From assembly GCA_965153355.1 (NCBI GenBank), contig OZ231127.1, forward strand, positions 100,874,001 to 100,938,000: a stretch of 64,000 nt of DNA, written 5' to 3'. Positions 1-10,797 of the stretch are shown here, one piece after another; position 1 is the stretch's first letter, and every line of letters begins with the position of its first letter. A model generated the notes under the pieces. The model was not told the origin of the DNA and did no database searches. It saw only the letters and a list, made by a program, of their open reading frames with translations. Source of the DNA: Flaccisagitta enflata. Its lineage: Eukaryota > Chaetognatha > Sagittoidea > Aphragmophora. The position numbers and the translations under genes were made by a program.

Positions 1-491
1 ATTCTATCAAAGTTGGATTTTTGGCAGTTTGTCACAAACAGCCAGCTTTCATTCTAACAACCAGTTATTGTTTACTGTTTTCTGTCTTTTATCAGTGAGT
101 TGGATCTAAGCCAACGGAGAAAGTTCTCTACCTATTTTGTTTTGTCCACTGACTGTATACTGAAACTGCAAAAATGAGAAGGAAAGTGCACAAATAGATT
201 GAAAAAACCCTAATTTTTATAAATTTCACGCAGTTTCTTCAAAAATTTGCATGGGATGCACTGATGCGGCAAAAGTATTGGTCCCACCGGAAAAAAGTAA
301 ATAGATAACAAAATCGGCGCAAAAACTCCTTTTGGAACTGTTTTTAGAATTGATCTATCATTTTTAGATGCAGAGATAAGTCGTTTTCTTTCGTCCCGGT
401 AGGCGGGGTTTTCCCGGTTTTTTGGGAACACATAACGCTTCATCTTGTATTGAAATAGTCCCCACAGTAATCTTCTGATGTCGCCAACTAG
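1..491. other. Non-coding, no recognised feature
   Basis: AT-rich sequence with no convincing gene. A 77-codon minus-strand frame lies here but has no recognisable motif or codon pattern, so it is not called. Confidence 0.5.
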
Positions 492-870
492 GTTTTTTGG
501 GAAGCGGCTCCGAAGGGGACAAAGTCCTGTAGAACACAGAAGGACTTTTGATTGTCTGTATGTTCGTCCGTTAGTCCCCCCCAGGCCCTCTCAGACCTGA
601 AATTTGCTCTCTCAGGCCAGAAATCTGGCCTTTTGGGCCTGAAATCTGCCCTTTCAGTCCTTGAATCGGCCCCCTCAAGCCTGAAATCTGCCCTCTAAGA
701 CCTGCAACCTGGCCTCTCAGGCCTCAAATCTGCCCTCTCAGATTCAAGATCGAGAAGGGCTGATTTCAGGCCAGAAAGGGTAGATTTCAGGCCTGAGAGG
801 GCAGATCCCAGGCCTGAGAGGGCCGGGCCTGGGGGGGGGGGACTGATGGATGGACGGATGGACAAACAAA
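492..870 (+). repeat. Family B dispersed repeat with inverted minisatellite halves
   Basis: It begins with the family B signature (GGGAAGCGGCTCCGAAGGGG, then CCTGTAGAACACAG). About 20-bp units of the type CCTCTCAGGCCTGAAATCTG follow. From about 735 the same unit runs in the opposite sense (GGCCTGAGAGGGCAGAT), so the core is itself an inverted repeat. It ends in a G run and a GATGGACGGATGGAC tract. Confidence 0.75.
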
Positions 871-1529
871 TAGTTGGCTAAAGATTGAGAATATTTCTTG
901 TGCTATGATACATTCCTCACATGAACACAAAACTATCCAATCATTTTCATGCTAAAATTTAAGAAAAAAAAATATGAAAGTATCCAAACCACATTATGCA
1001 AATCAGTTTGAAAATGATAACATCATCTAGTGGTCAAGATTTGATTTTCCATATTTCTTTGTTAAACTGACCCATGAAAAACAACACATGTGCTCCAAGT
1101 ACAAAAGCTTCTTCAATATGATATTTTGAATTAAGCACTCTAAAACAAAATCTTTTTTTCTTTTACAGTGACCTTGGACAAATCAATGAGCAAACATAGC
1201 TTCATTGTAAGTGGCTGACCACTGGTACTGATTAACAGTAGCATTTATAGCAGTTGTTATTATGAGTTTTGTTTTGCTATTTTTTTCTTTTTTGTACATA
1301 AGATAGTGTCTTAAGACATACTTTTCTTTCAATCCTGTGATTTGAAAAATGATTAATTTGAGATGGTGGATGAGTAACAAAAGAAGAATATGGTCATGAA
1401 AACAATCCTCAATATGTAAAGCAAGTGTCTTCTTACATTTACATTTCTCAACTAAACAAATATCTCTGACTACAATCAGAATTGCTTAGAATTTGATATC
1501 TTCCTTAAATATAACTCAACTTCTTGGAA
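871..1529. other. Non-coding, no recognised feature
   Basis: AT-rich, apparently low-copy sequence. One 65-codon minus-strand frame (1183-1380) shows no recognisable domain. I see no repeat or RNA gene. Confidence 0.5.
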
Positions 1530-1574
1530 AACAAGGCCAACACCTATAAGTCCCGTGCGAGACTTACTTACATA

Positions 1575-2760
1575 ATCGCCTAATTATATAAGTACGTTAT
1601 TTCCTGTAATGATGATAATGACTATAATTACCTATTGACCTATAATTGCCTATAATGACCTATGACTACCTATAATTACCTATGATTACTTATAATTACC
1701 CATAATCAAATAATGACCTATAAGTACCTATAAAGACCTGTGATTACCTATAATTACATATGGACCAATAATTACCTAAAATGAGGTATGATTACCCAAA
1801 ATTACCCACAATTATCTAAAATAACATAATGATCTATAATTACCTATAATGACCTATGATTACCTATAGTTACCTATAATTACCTTTAATTACCCATAAT
1901 TAAATAATGACCTATAAGTACCTATAAAGACCTATGATTACCTATAATTACATATGGACCAATAATTACCTATTATGACCTATGATTACCCATAACTACC
2001 CATAACTACCTTTAATAACATAATGACCTTTAATGACCTATGATTACCTATAATTAACTGTAATTGCATAATGACCTATAATTACCTATAATTAACTATG
2101 ATTAGCTGTAATTACCTAAAATTGAATATTGACCTATAATTGTCTATTTACATATCATTACCTATAATTACCTATTATTACATAATGACCTATGATTACC
2201 TATGATTACCCATAATTTCATAATGACCTATGATTACCTATAATTATCTAAAATGACCTATAATTACCTATTATTTCATAATGACCTATAATTACCTATA
2301 ATGATCTATAATTACCTTTAATTACCTACGATTATCTATTATTACATAATGACCTATAATTACCAATAATGACCTATAATGACCTATAATGACCTTATAG
2401 TGACCTATAATGACCTATGATTATATAATGACCTATTATTACCTGTAATTACCTATAATTACCTATCATCACCTATAATTACCTATAATTACCTATGATC
2501 ACATACTGACCTATGATTACCAATAATAACCTATAATTGCATAATAACCTATAATTACCTATAATGACCTATAATTACCTATAATTACATAATGACCTAT
2601 AATTACCTAATGACCTATAATTACCTATAATTACCTACAATGACCTATGATTACCTATAATGACCTATATTACCTGTTATTGCATAGTGACCTTTAATGA
2701 CCTATAATTACCTATGATTACCCAAAATTGCATAATGACCTTTAATTACCTATAATTATG
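1575..2760. repeat. Decanucleotide minisatellite (CCTATAATTA-type)
   Basis: About 1.2 kb of imperfect units such as CCTATAATTA, CCTATAATGA and CCTATGATTA. It forms the first core of the enclosing family A element. Confidence 0.9.
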
Positions 2761-2765
2761 TAAAT

Positions 2766-3345
2766 AAAAAGTGAAATGACAAAATTGACTAAAATGACTA
2801 AAATGACTGAGAATGAGTAAGAATGACTAAAAATGACTTAAAATTATGTATAACGACTTATAATGACATAAAATGACTTTGAATGACTTAAAATGACTTA
2901 AAATGATGAAAAGGATTATATTGACTAAAATGACAATAATGACTTAAAATGACTTGGAATGACTTAAAATGCCTTAAAATCACTTGAAATGACTTAAAAT
3001 CACTTTAAATGACTTAAAATAACTTTAAATGACATAGAATGACTTAAAATGATGAAAAGGACTATATTGACTAAAATGACAATAATGACTTAAAATGACT
3101 TGGAATGACTTAAAATGCCTTAAAATCACTTGAAATGACTTAAAATCACTTGAAATGACTTAAAATAACTTTAAATGACATAGAATGACTTAAAATGATA
3201 AAAAGGACTATATTGACTAAAATGACAATAATGACTTAAAATGACTTATAATGACTTAGAATGACTTAGAATGACTTAGAATGACTTAAAATGACTTAGA
3301 ATGACTTAGAATGACTAAAAATGACTAAAAATGACTTAAAGAAAT
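2766..3345. repeat. Decanucleotide minisatellite (AAAATGACTT-type)
   Basis: Imperfect AAAATGACTT units form the second core of the element. A higher-order block starting GATGAAAAGGAYTATATTG recurs about three times, near 2888, 3050 and 3197. The reverse-complement unit (AAGTCATTTT) fills the copies at 11.6 kb and 58.1 kb. Confidence 0.9.
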
Positions 3346-3455
3346 AAAATTAATAAAAAAAGTAAAGTGTGACCAACAACCGACCGACCGACCGACCGAC
3401 CGACCGACCGACCGACGGACAACGCGGGTTGTAGAGTCGCGTGCACGCGACTAAG

Positions 3456-5423
3456 AAATACAAACTGGAGTCAAAAGGAAAGTCAAACAAAAAATGATTA
3501 TGTACAGAATGTAATTATTTCTTTTTAAGTCCATGTAATCACGCTATCAAATATGAGCTGTTAAAACTTATGAAAAACCATTCTAATAAAAAAGAGTTCA
3601 TTGCCACGATATGCAAATGAGTATTCTTTAGATGGAACATTCTTTGATTTTTTCTCTTTCTGCTGGAAACTTCATTTGCATATTGCAGACCAGAAAGTTG
3701 TCAATATCAACTTTTATACAGCTATGAATTAACCCAATGTATTTTGAAATATTGTACAGATTGCTTATAAGACATGATATAGAAAAGCAGTTTTGATCTA
3801 AACTGAGTTAGCTAGATAGCACTATCACCTGACTAATCATATCATCTTCATTTGCCAAGGTACATGCAATAAGACATATCTTTGAAAACCATTTGACAAA
3901 AAAGTGCGTTAAAATCAAGTGCCATAAATTTAACAATGGTTATTGATGAATTTAGTGAGTCAATTTTTAGAAGCAATATCTTATGTGCTGGTTGTTGGAG
4001 TGGGATGCAAATCTTACACAGTGGAATTGATTAGCTAGCAAGTATGCAAAATTGAGGATGTTATTTATTTTTGCTTTGGAATAAAAGAACCATTTGGCAA
4101 CATGACTTATAAAACACTTTTATAAGCTTATTCACTTGGAGTTCAATCCTAATTTCTAAAAATCTCCTTTACATATTGCTGTCATCAACAGTATAGATTT
4201 CTGAACTAACACAGACTAGATTAGGATGATTCATCCACAAGAAATTATAGCCTTTCTTTACTATCATTTCGTATATTATTTTGGGTCAGAGATGAATGAT
4301 GAATTTTGTAGACTTTTGATCCTTAAACATTGTGCAAAGATTGCAGGTTATCTCTTTAGTCATGAGAAATGACGCAGTCTGGGAAATACAAAAATGCTTG
4401 CTTCAAATCTTGATCAATGGTAGATATGGCTTTTGAAAATCAGGTGTTAATTTACAAGTTATTGTGGATATCAACGTTTTTGCAGTTGCAAGAAATGCTT
4501 TAAATGAAACTTTACAATACTGAACATTAGAAGACAAGCTATTTTTTCAGTTTCAAAGCTAATTTGCATATTGCTGTAAATTTGTTAAACTACAGCAAAA
4601 CTTTGATTTGTCTTTTTTGAACTTTGAACCTTTTGAACTTTGATTTGTCTTTTTTGAATTAACATGCCCTTGGGACAGTAACATAGCGAGAAGTCACTCT
4701 TTCAAAGAGGAAAAATATGCGCCACTTGTTGCCAACCTATCGCGTGATTTTACTGTCTTTAACTATTCTGTTGAGGTCTCAGCAAGAGGCCAAATTACAA
4801 AAGAAAACAAGGCGCGGATTAAAGCGGTTGTTTGGCGATGTTGCCGCCAGCCTAAAGGGATAGACAAACGTGTTTTGAATTTTATGTCAAAGGCTGCGTT
4901 GTTAACGTCTTTCTCTCTTTTAAGCGCAAGGAAGGAGCCAGCGTGGTCATCCCCTGGCCCTCTCGTGGTTCGTTCTTAAACATGTTTATTTATACGTCGT
5001 TGCACAATGTTGACCTGTATTGGACCAATTGCACATTTTATCTTTTGCAATCCAATAATCTGTTAGTTGTGTTTCGCCCATTGATTGTATGTTTAAATGA
5101 ATATACGTCTTACTACTACTGAATCGTGTAACTAAGATAAAGGTTGGAAAACTAGTGAGGTCTATTGGTTTCTTATTCTATCAGTCAGTAAAAAAAGAAA
5201 TCAAGCATTATAATGACAAAAATTGCAATCTTGGCATTACCCCTAAATTCACCAAAATATTGGCAGAGGTTTCAAGAAAATCAGCGATTGTGGATCCGTT
5301 CTACTGAGCTGCGCATGCTGCATTTCTTAGCTTTTCCCTGGCAACCAAAAAAGCAACCAAGATGGCCGTCCGTTTCTATGTAAACAATTTTACCATTAAA
5401 TCTTTTTTTAGCCACCCCTTACT
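3456..5423. other. Non-coding, apparently low-copy
   Basis: Nearly 2 kb of AT-rich sequence without an open frame worth calling. A short direct duplication (GATTTGTCTTTTTTGAA) occurs at about 4601-4660. No RNA gene recognised. Confidence 0.5.
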
Positions 5424-5630
5424 TAGGTACTTAGGTACTTAGGTACTTAGGTACTTAAGTACTTAGGTACTTAGGCACATAGGTACTTCAGTACTCAGGT
5501 ACTTAGGCACTTAGGCACTTAGGTACTTAGGCACTTAGGTACGTAGGTACTTAAGCACTTAAATAAATTAAGTACTAAGGTACTTGGGTACTTAAGTACT
5601 TGAGTACTTAGGTACCGAAGTACTTAGGTA
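5424..5630. repeat. Octanucleotide array (TTAGGTAC)n, left part
   Basis: Imperfect 8-bp units TTAGGTAC and TTAGGCAC. The array stops abruptly at the inverted-repeat element that starts at 5631. Related AGTACC units resume on its far side, so the element probably inserted into the array. Confidence 0.9.
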
Positions 5631-6232
5631 CAGTGGGGTTCGTGGAATAACAGCCTAAACTGGAGGAAGTTATTTTAGTGTCTTAATTTTATTTGACAAA
5701 CTTGATATTTGAAATATAAGTTGTACACTTGATGCTTTTGTCCCTTAGTTTTTCGGTTGCTATGGAAACCAAAATTATTTTTTTGAACATTTATAACAAC
5801 TGGAATATCAATATTTTGACTAATATTATCAGGGAATATTGCTCAGAATTAAATTTGCTACAACTTTCCCACAGTATGTCCTGTAAGAATATTGCTCGTT
5901 TAGCCGTTGCTAGGGAGCATCATTTAGCGGTTGCTAGGTGTTATGCCCCCTAGCAACGGCCAAACGAGCAATATTCTTACAGAACATACTGTGGGAAAGT
6001 TGTAGCAAATTCAATTTTGAGCTATATTCCCTGACAATATTTCTCGAAATATTGATATTTTAGTGGTTATAAATGTATGAAAAGATAATTTTGGTTTCCA
6101 TAGCAACCAAAAAACTCAGGGACAAAAGCATCAAGTAAACAACTTATATTTCAAATATCAAGTTTGTCAAATGTGATTAAGACACTTAAATACCTTCCTC
6201 CAGTTTAGGCTGTTATTCCACAAACCCCACTG
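5631..6232. mobile_element. Palindromic (fold-back) MITE with CAGTGGGG termini
   Basis: The two halves are near-complete reverse complements: CAGTGGGGTTCGTGGAATAA at the left and TTATTCCACAAACCCCACTG at the right. By eye the arms are roughly 90% identical and meet near 5935. TA flanks both ends, the target duplication of the Tc1/mariner superfamily, to which I assign it tentatively. A 74-codon frame inside is a by-product of the arm sequence. It sits within the octanucleotide array. Confidence 0.8.
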
Positions 6233-6360
6233 TACGTACTCTAGATAGTTTAGGTACTTGCTGTGATCAGGTACTTACTTAAGCACCTTAAGTACCATAA
6301 AGTACCCTAAAGTACCCTTAAGTACCCTAAAGTACCCTAAAGTACCATAGAGTACGTTTT
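6233..6360. repeat. AGTACC-type array, right part
   Basis: Units such as CTAAAGTACC continue the interrupted array. Together with 5424-5630 they would be the core of the family A copy ending at 6465. Confidence 0.75.
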
Positions 6361-6465
6361 AAATGAAGATTACAGCTATATTTCAAAAATGTCACAGACC
6401 AACAGACCGACTGACCGACTGACCGACATAGCGGCTTCTAGAGTCGCGTTCAAGGGACTAAAAAT
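6361..6465 (+). mobile_element. Family A hairpin end
   Basis: AAATATAG and GTCACAGACC lead into GACCGACTGACCGAC units, then GCGGCTTCTAGAGTCGCG and an imperfect hairpin, ending in CTAAAAA. The reverse copy at 10367-10797 has the same GCCGCTATGTCGGCC-type junction and the same GTAC core. The matching left end was not found. Confidence 0.65.
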
Positions 6466-6976
6466 TCTCATTAGCTTTCGGTCAAATTCTATCCATGTTA
6501 CATTTTGGACCATAAATGTAATGAATTATGAGGACTTAACGCATCACCCCAGTAACCTGAAAATGGACAGGTGACCTGATCAGGTCATGAACTGTAACCT
6601 TTAGCCATCGTTTTTCCACCAGATTCTTAAGAAAAATTGATATGAAAAAGTTGCTCCACAATGGTCCAAGCAAGCGAGAGCAGGCAATGCTTCCATGGTG
6701 ATGAGAAAGTCCAAAATTTGTTTAGTTGTCTCCAATATCAGAATTCTGTGGGACGTTGCGGGAAAGTGTCTTGACTGACGATTTCAAAAAAATGCCCATC
6801 AATTAAAAAAATTGCCCGGGAAAACGTTTTTGTTTCTCGGTTTCTAAGATGCTTCTTGGTTTCTACTGGAACAACGATGCTTAGTCGGAAATCACCCTCT
6901 TACTTAGTTGTTTTAACCAACTATCATGGAAGAGAATATAGTTGGACAACCAATTTTTTGTTAGTACCTATTACTT
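6466..6976. other. Non-coding, no recognised feature
   Basis: Low-copy sequence with no supported gene or repeat. Confidence 0.5.
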
Positions 6977-7145
6977 AAACAAGGCCGGATACACGGCCAC
7001 CAGTTGCGGATGGGTGGGCAGGGGCGGAAATGCGCGTTTTCCCACTTTTCAACTCGAGCGTGACAGACCAACCAACCGACCAACCAACCAACCAACGGAC
7101 GGACGGACAAAGCCTATTATAGAGTTGCGTGTCCGCAACTAAAAA
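6977..7145 (+). mobile_element. Family A element, compact complete copy
   Basis: This is the clearest short copy. The left end is AACAAGGCCGGATACACGGC, followed by a GTTGCGGATGGGTGGGCAG block. A CTTTTCAACTCGAG segment comes next, then an (ACCA/ACGG)n run from about 7065 to 7110, AAAGCCTATTATAGAGTTGC, the hairpin GTTGCGTGTCCGCAAC and TAAAAA. The left-end GTTGCGGA repeats part of the right hairpin, as the subterminal repeats of Helentrons do. Confidence 0.75.
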
Positions 7146-7249
7146 GAACAAATTCGTAAGAAAAAAGTAGCATGATATTGCTCCAGGACTGGTCATCTGT
7201 CTCTCCCGGAGCCTCCCTTAATTTTTCTGGGTTTTGCACCCTACCTGGA

Positions 7250-7385
7250 ACACAGTGCCTGTCTTCTACAGGACTTTGTCCCCTTCGGGTTCGCTGCCCT
7301 GCTTCCTCTCATTCTGGTTCACAACCATGCAAAGCAGGACAACGGGTATCGCAGACCACATATTGCCCTTGGGCAACTGGTTGTT
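7250..7385 (-). repeat. Family B fragment
   Basis: CTACAGGACTTTGTCCCC, TTCGGGTTCGCTGCCCTGCT and TATTGCCCTTGGGCAAC are the reverse complement of the family B signature seen near 26751-26880. Confidence 0.75.
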
Positions 7386-7439
7386 GGATTTAATACCTTG
7401 TGAAAAAATCCATCTTTCATTGGATATAAAATGAATGAA

Positions 7440-7866
7440 TAGTCGCAAAAGCGTCAGATGGTCAGCGGTACTTGTGCCCTGCTGGAGTAGTTTGTGATTA
7501 TGATTGAGGGAGGGTGCAGGGCAGCGGCCCTGAATGGGTCAATGACCTATGCTTTCACACATGTGAGGAATTTTTTCCTCCTCATTCTCCTCCTAGCTGG
7601 GGGGTGGCCAAACTTGGCAGATATTGACAGAATTTTACGGAATTTGGGAAAATTTGCAGAATTTGGCGGAATTTGGTGAGATGTGGCAGAATCTGGAAGA
7701 ATTTGGCGGAGTTTGGCAGAATTTGACAAAATATGGCAGAATTTGGCAGGATTTGGCAGAGGGGGGGGCGGAGAAGGAGAAGAAGGAGGAGAAGGAGGAG
7801 AAAAATCCCCATATGTGTGAAAGCATCGGTCATCGACCCCTTTGGGGCCGCTGCCCAAAAGGATCC
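7440..7866. repeat. Family B copy bounded by two inverted signatures
   Basis: It opens with AGTCGCAAAAGCGTCAGATG and GGTCAATGACCTATGCTTTC. It closes with the reverse signature GAAAGCATCGGTCATCGACC and GGGGCCGCTGCCC. The core (about 7600-7765) is a TTTGGCAGAATTTGG-type minisatellite followed by GGAGAAG units. Overlapping open frames here, rich in Phe/Ser/Pro, are artefacts of the repeat. Confidence 0.75.
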
Positions 7867-7945
7867 CTTTTCTCAAGCTGTCCACACATTTATTACCTAG
7901 ATAGTATCAGCCCTACTAACTTAAGGGCATGAGGCTCCACTGACC

Positions 7946-8440
7946 ATCCAATGCTTTTTGGGAAGCGGCTCCAAACGGGCCAATGACATATGCTTTCACA
8001 CAGGGGAAATTTCTCCTCCTTCTTCTCCATACGTTCCAACTCCCCTTCTGAGGCTCAATCCAAGACTCGAGGCTCAAATTTCAGCCTTGAGGATCAAATT
8101 CCAGCCTTGAGGCTCAAATTTCAGCCTTAAGGCTAAAATTCCAGCCTTGAGGCGCAAATTCCAGCCTCAAGGCTTAGATCACAGCTTTTTGGCTCAAATC
8201 CCAATCTTGAGACTCTAATCCCAGCCTGGAGGTTCAAATCCCAGCCCTGAGACTCAAATAGTCAAATCCCAGCCTTAAGGCTCAAATCCAAGCCTTGAGG
8301 CTCAAATCCAAGCCTCGAGGCTCAAATCTCAAGCTTGAGGCTCAAATCTCCAGTCCAAGTATCAAGTCTCATATCTTAGCCTCAAGCCTCAAAACATACA
8401 AAGCATAGGTCATCAGCCCCTTTGGGCCCGCTGCCCCTCT
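7946..8440. repeat. Family B copy with GAGGCTCAAATTCCAGCCTT core
   Basis: The GGGAAGCGGCTCC signature and TATGCTTTCACAC open the copy. About fifteen imperfect 20-bp units follow, and a reverse signature (AAGCATAGGTCATCAGCCCC) closes it. Confidence 0.8.
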
Positions 8441-8519
8441 CACCATCACACAATCACATACACTAACATAGGGGCAATGAGTACCACTGACCATCTCACA
8501 CTTTTGTGACTATTGCATA

Positions 8520-8720
8520 ACTAGTGGGCCACATGGCTGACATAAACGCCTTAAGACTGAGATTTGTAACCTAAGGCTGGACTTTTGGCCTTGAGGCTGT
8601 GATATGGGCATCGAGGCTGGGATCTTGGCCTCATGAATAGGATCATGGCCTGAGGGTCTTGGGGGAGGGAAAGAAAGACCTGGGAAGGAGAGGAGAAATC
8701 TCCCCATAGATGAAAGCATA
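8520..8720 (-). repeat. Family B copy, left part, split by an insertion
   Basis: GGCCTTGAGGCTGTGAT-type units run to GAGAAATCTCCCC and GATGAAAGCATA, where the repeat breaks off. It resumes at 9632 with TAGGTCATGGCCCC, so the two parts are one copy cut by the element between them. Confidence 0.8.
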
Positions 8721-9631
8721 CCACGCGGATCAATAAAAAAGACGCACTTTTAAATGGTTGATTTAGTGAATAAATCTTCAAAAAACTATACACTTTTTTT
8801 TTTTTATAAGAACGTCATTTTTTGAGCAAGCCTTCAATGTTCTTAAATTTTCAGCAGTTTCAAGGCTTGAACGTTCTTAAATTGTTCTTAATTCAACGCA
8901 CTTTTTAGCCTTCAATTAAGAACGTTCTTAATCAGTTTTAAGTTGGTCATTAAGGAGAAAATGAAGGAAAATGTCAATGAAATAATAAAGAAGTAGATTT
9001 AAACATTTTAAATGAATTAAGATCAATGAAAGTAGAAAATTATATGCTATATAAAGTGAGACATGATTAGCTGAACAGAAAAGATATGGAGTCTGTCCAT
9101 TTAAAAAGAACAATTGATTAAAAAAAAACAGAAAAAAAAATGTTCTTAGATTTTTAAGATTTCAAGCCTAATGTTTTTAATTCTTTCAAGAAATGAAGCC
9201 TTCCAATGTTCTTAGCATGTTCTTAAATTTTTGACGATTTGAAGCCTAACGTTCTTATAAACTTGGTTCTTATAAAAAAAAATAAGTGTAGAAAATCTCA
9301 GGTCATTTTGAAGCCCTTTGAAAGCACTTTCATTTGGCGCCAATCTGGTATTGCTATTTTTTTTCGTTTAGAAATGGCATCAGTTTTAGTAAAAACACTG
9401 CCTATTTCAGTTTTGCAATCCTTATGAAAAAAATGTATTTTAGCAAAATAGTGCTTCTCTTTGCAGAGCTCTAGCTCCTAAACCGTTTGAGATACAGATC
9501 TGGGATTGGTCTAGAATGAAAGATTTTTTTAAAAATCTTTCAAAATGTCTTTCTCAAAAATAGCTTAAATTATTACTTATATCTGTTTTGTCAATTAATA
9601 GATAGGTGCGTCTTTTTTTTTATCCAAGTGG
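8721..9631. mobile_element. 911-bp non-autonomous DNA transposon with TA target duplication
   Basis: The termini are inverted: left CCACGCGGATCAATAAAAAA then GACGCAC, right GTGCGTC then TTTTTTTTTATCCAAGTGG. TA flanks both ends, and the flanks join to a continuous family B sequence, so the insertion site can be read directly. The interior is AT-rich with AAGAACGTTCTTA-like motifs and no transposase frame. The TA preference points to Tc1/mariner; the superfamily is inferred. Confidence 0.8.
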
Positions 9632-10090
9632 TAGGTCATGGCCCCTCTTGGCCGCTACCTAAATAGTCGCAAAAGCGTTAGATGGTCAGCGGTACCCGTG
9701 CCCTGCCTAAGTTGGTTGTGGTTTAAGTTGAGGGGGAAGCAGGGCAGCGGCCCCGAAGGGGTCGATGACCTATGCTTTCACACATATGGGGGATTTTCTC
9801 CTCCTCCTCCCCCTCCTCCTCCATCCCTCTCCCTCAAAGCCCAGTCTCGAGGCCCAAATTCCAGTCTCAAGGCCCAAATCCCAGTCTTGAGGCCCAAATC
9901 CCAGCCTCAAGGCCCAAGTCCTAGCCTCAAGGCCTAAATCCTAGCCTGGAGGCTGAGATTTGGGCCTCAAGGGCAGGATCTGGGCTTCTTTTCCTGAGAT
10001 TTTGACCTTGAGGTTGAGATTTGGGCTTCACGGCTGAAATCTGGGCCTCCAAGCTAGGATTTAGGCCTTGAGGCTAGGAGACTTGTAGAT
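9632..10090. repeat. Family B copies, right part
   Basis: It begins TAGGTCATGGCCCCTCTTGG. A new family B start follows (TAGTCGCAAAAGCGTTAGAT, then GGGCAGCGGCCCCGAAGGGG), then GGCCCAAATCCCAGCCTCAA units. From about 9950 the same unit runs reversed. Confidence 0.8.
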
Positions 10091-10122
10091 TCTTTCAACA
10101 ACCCACAGCAGGAATTCAGTTG

Positions 10123-10278
10123 AAACAAGGCCGGATACACGGCCAATACCAGTCGCAGACGGGTGGGCAGGGGCGGAAATGCGTGTTTTCCCACTTTTCA
10201 ACTCGATCACCATGGACCAACCGACCAACCGACGGACGGACAAAGCCTCTTATTGAGTCGCTAGTCCGCGAATAAAAA
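10123..10278 (+). mobile_element. Family A element, compact copy
   Basis: AACAAGGCCGGATACACGGC, AGTCGCAGACGGGTGGGCAG and CTTTTCAACTCGATC lead to ACCAACCGACCAACCGACGG, AAAGCCTCTTATTGAGTCGC and AATAAAAAAG. Very close to the copy at 6977. Confidence 0.75.
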
Positions 10279-10313
10279 AGAATTTGAAGCGATTGGTTGG
10301 CACGCATTGAACA

Positions 10314-10797
10314 TTTTTAGTCGCGGACATGCGACTCTACACCCTGGTCTGTTGGTCGGTAGGTCCCAATTTTTTAGTCGCGTGAACGCGACTCTAGAAG
10401 CCGCTATGTCGGCCGGTCTGTTGGTCGGTTGGTCGGTCGGTCCGTCACATTTTTGAAATATAGCTTTTGTCTTCATTTTAAAGGTACTTAAGGGCACTTT
10501 AGAGTACTTAAAGGTCCTTTAGGGTACTTTAGGGTACTTTAGGGTACTTTAGGGTACTTAAGGGTACTATAGGTATTAAAGGTACTATGGGGTACTTTAA
10601 GTATTTTAGGGTATTTTAGGGTACTTTAGGGTACATTAGGGTACATTAGGGTACATTAGGGTACTTAAAGGTAATTTAAGTACTTTATTCTAATTCATTA
10701 CCTTATTACCTTTATTACCTTTGTTACCTATATTACCTTTATTACCTATATTACCTTTATTACCACGCGACTAAGGTTTGTTGACCTTGTTTTGAAT
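10314..10797 (-). mobile_element. Family A copies, GTAC-core subtype
   Basis: A truncated hairpin end (TTTTTAGTCGCGGACATGCG) lies against a second full one (TTTTTTAGTCGCGTGAACGC, 10367 on). Then come GGTC/GGTT units, CACATTTTTGAAATATAGC, a GGGTACTTTA array (10480-10690), TTACCT units, and the opposite end CGCGACTAAGGTTTGTTGACC. Confidence 0.7.

Larger units (their letters stand above)
1530..3455 (+). mobile_element. Family A (Helentron-associated-like) element, long copy with two minisatellite cores
   Basis: The left end is AACAAGGCCAACACCTATAAG followed by a CGTGCGAGA subterminal block. The right end is a pure CCGA tetranucleotide run (about 3379-3420), a GTAGAGTCGCG hairpin whose core is the palindrome AGTCGCGTGCACGCGACT, and a short A-rich tail. 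Between the ends lie two decanucleotide arrays. The same end sequences recur in reverse orientation at 11619-11999, which defines the boundaries. It has no coding capacity. A terminal hairpin, an adjacent tetranucleotide microsatellite and an internal tandem core are the known layout of HINE/DINE-1/pearl elements; membership is inferred from that. Confidence 0.7.

Noticed and set aside
5729-5953. 74-codon plus-strand frame
   Set aside because: It lies in one arm of the palindromic element and has no coding signature.
7547-7932. Several overlapping frames rich in Pro, Phe and Ser
   Set aside because: All derive from the family B minisatellite and its purine tract.
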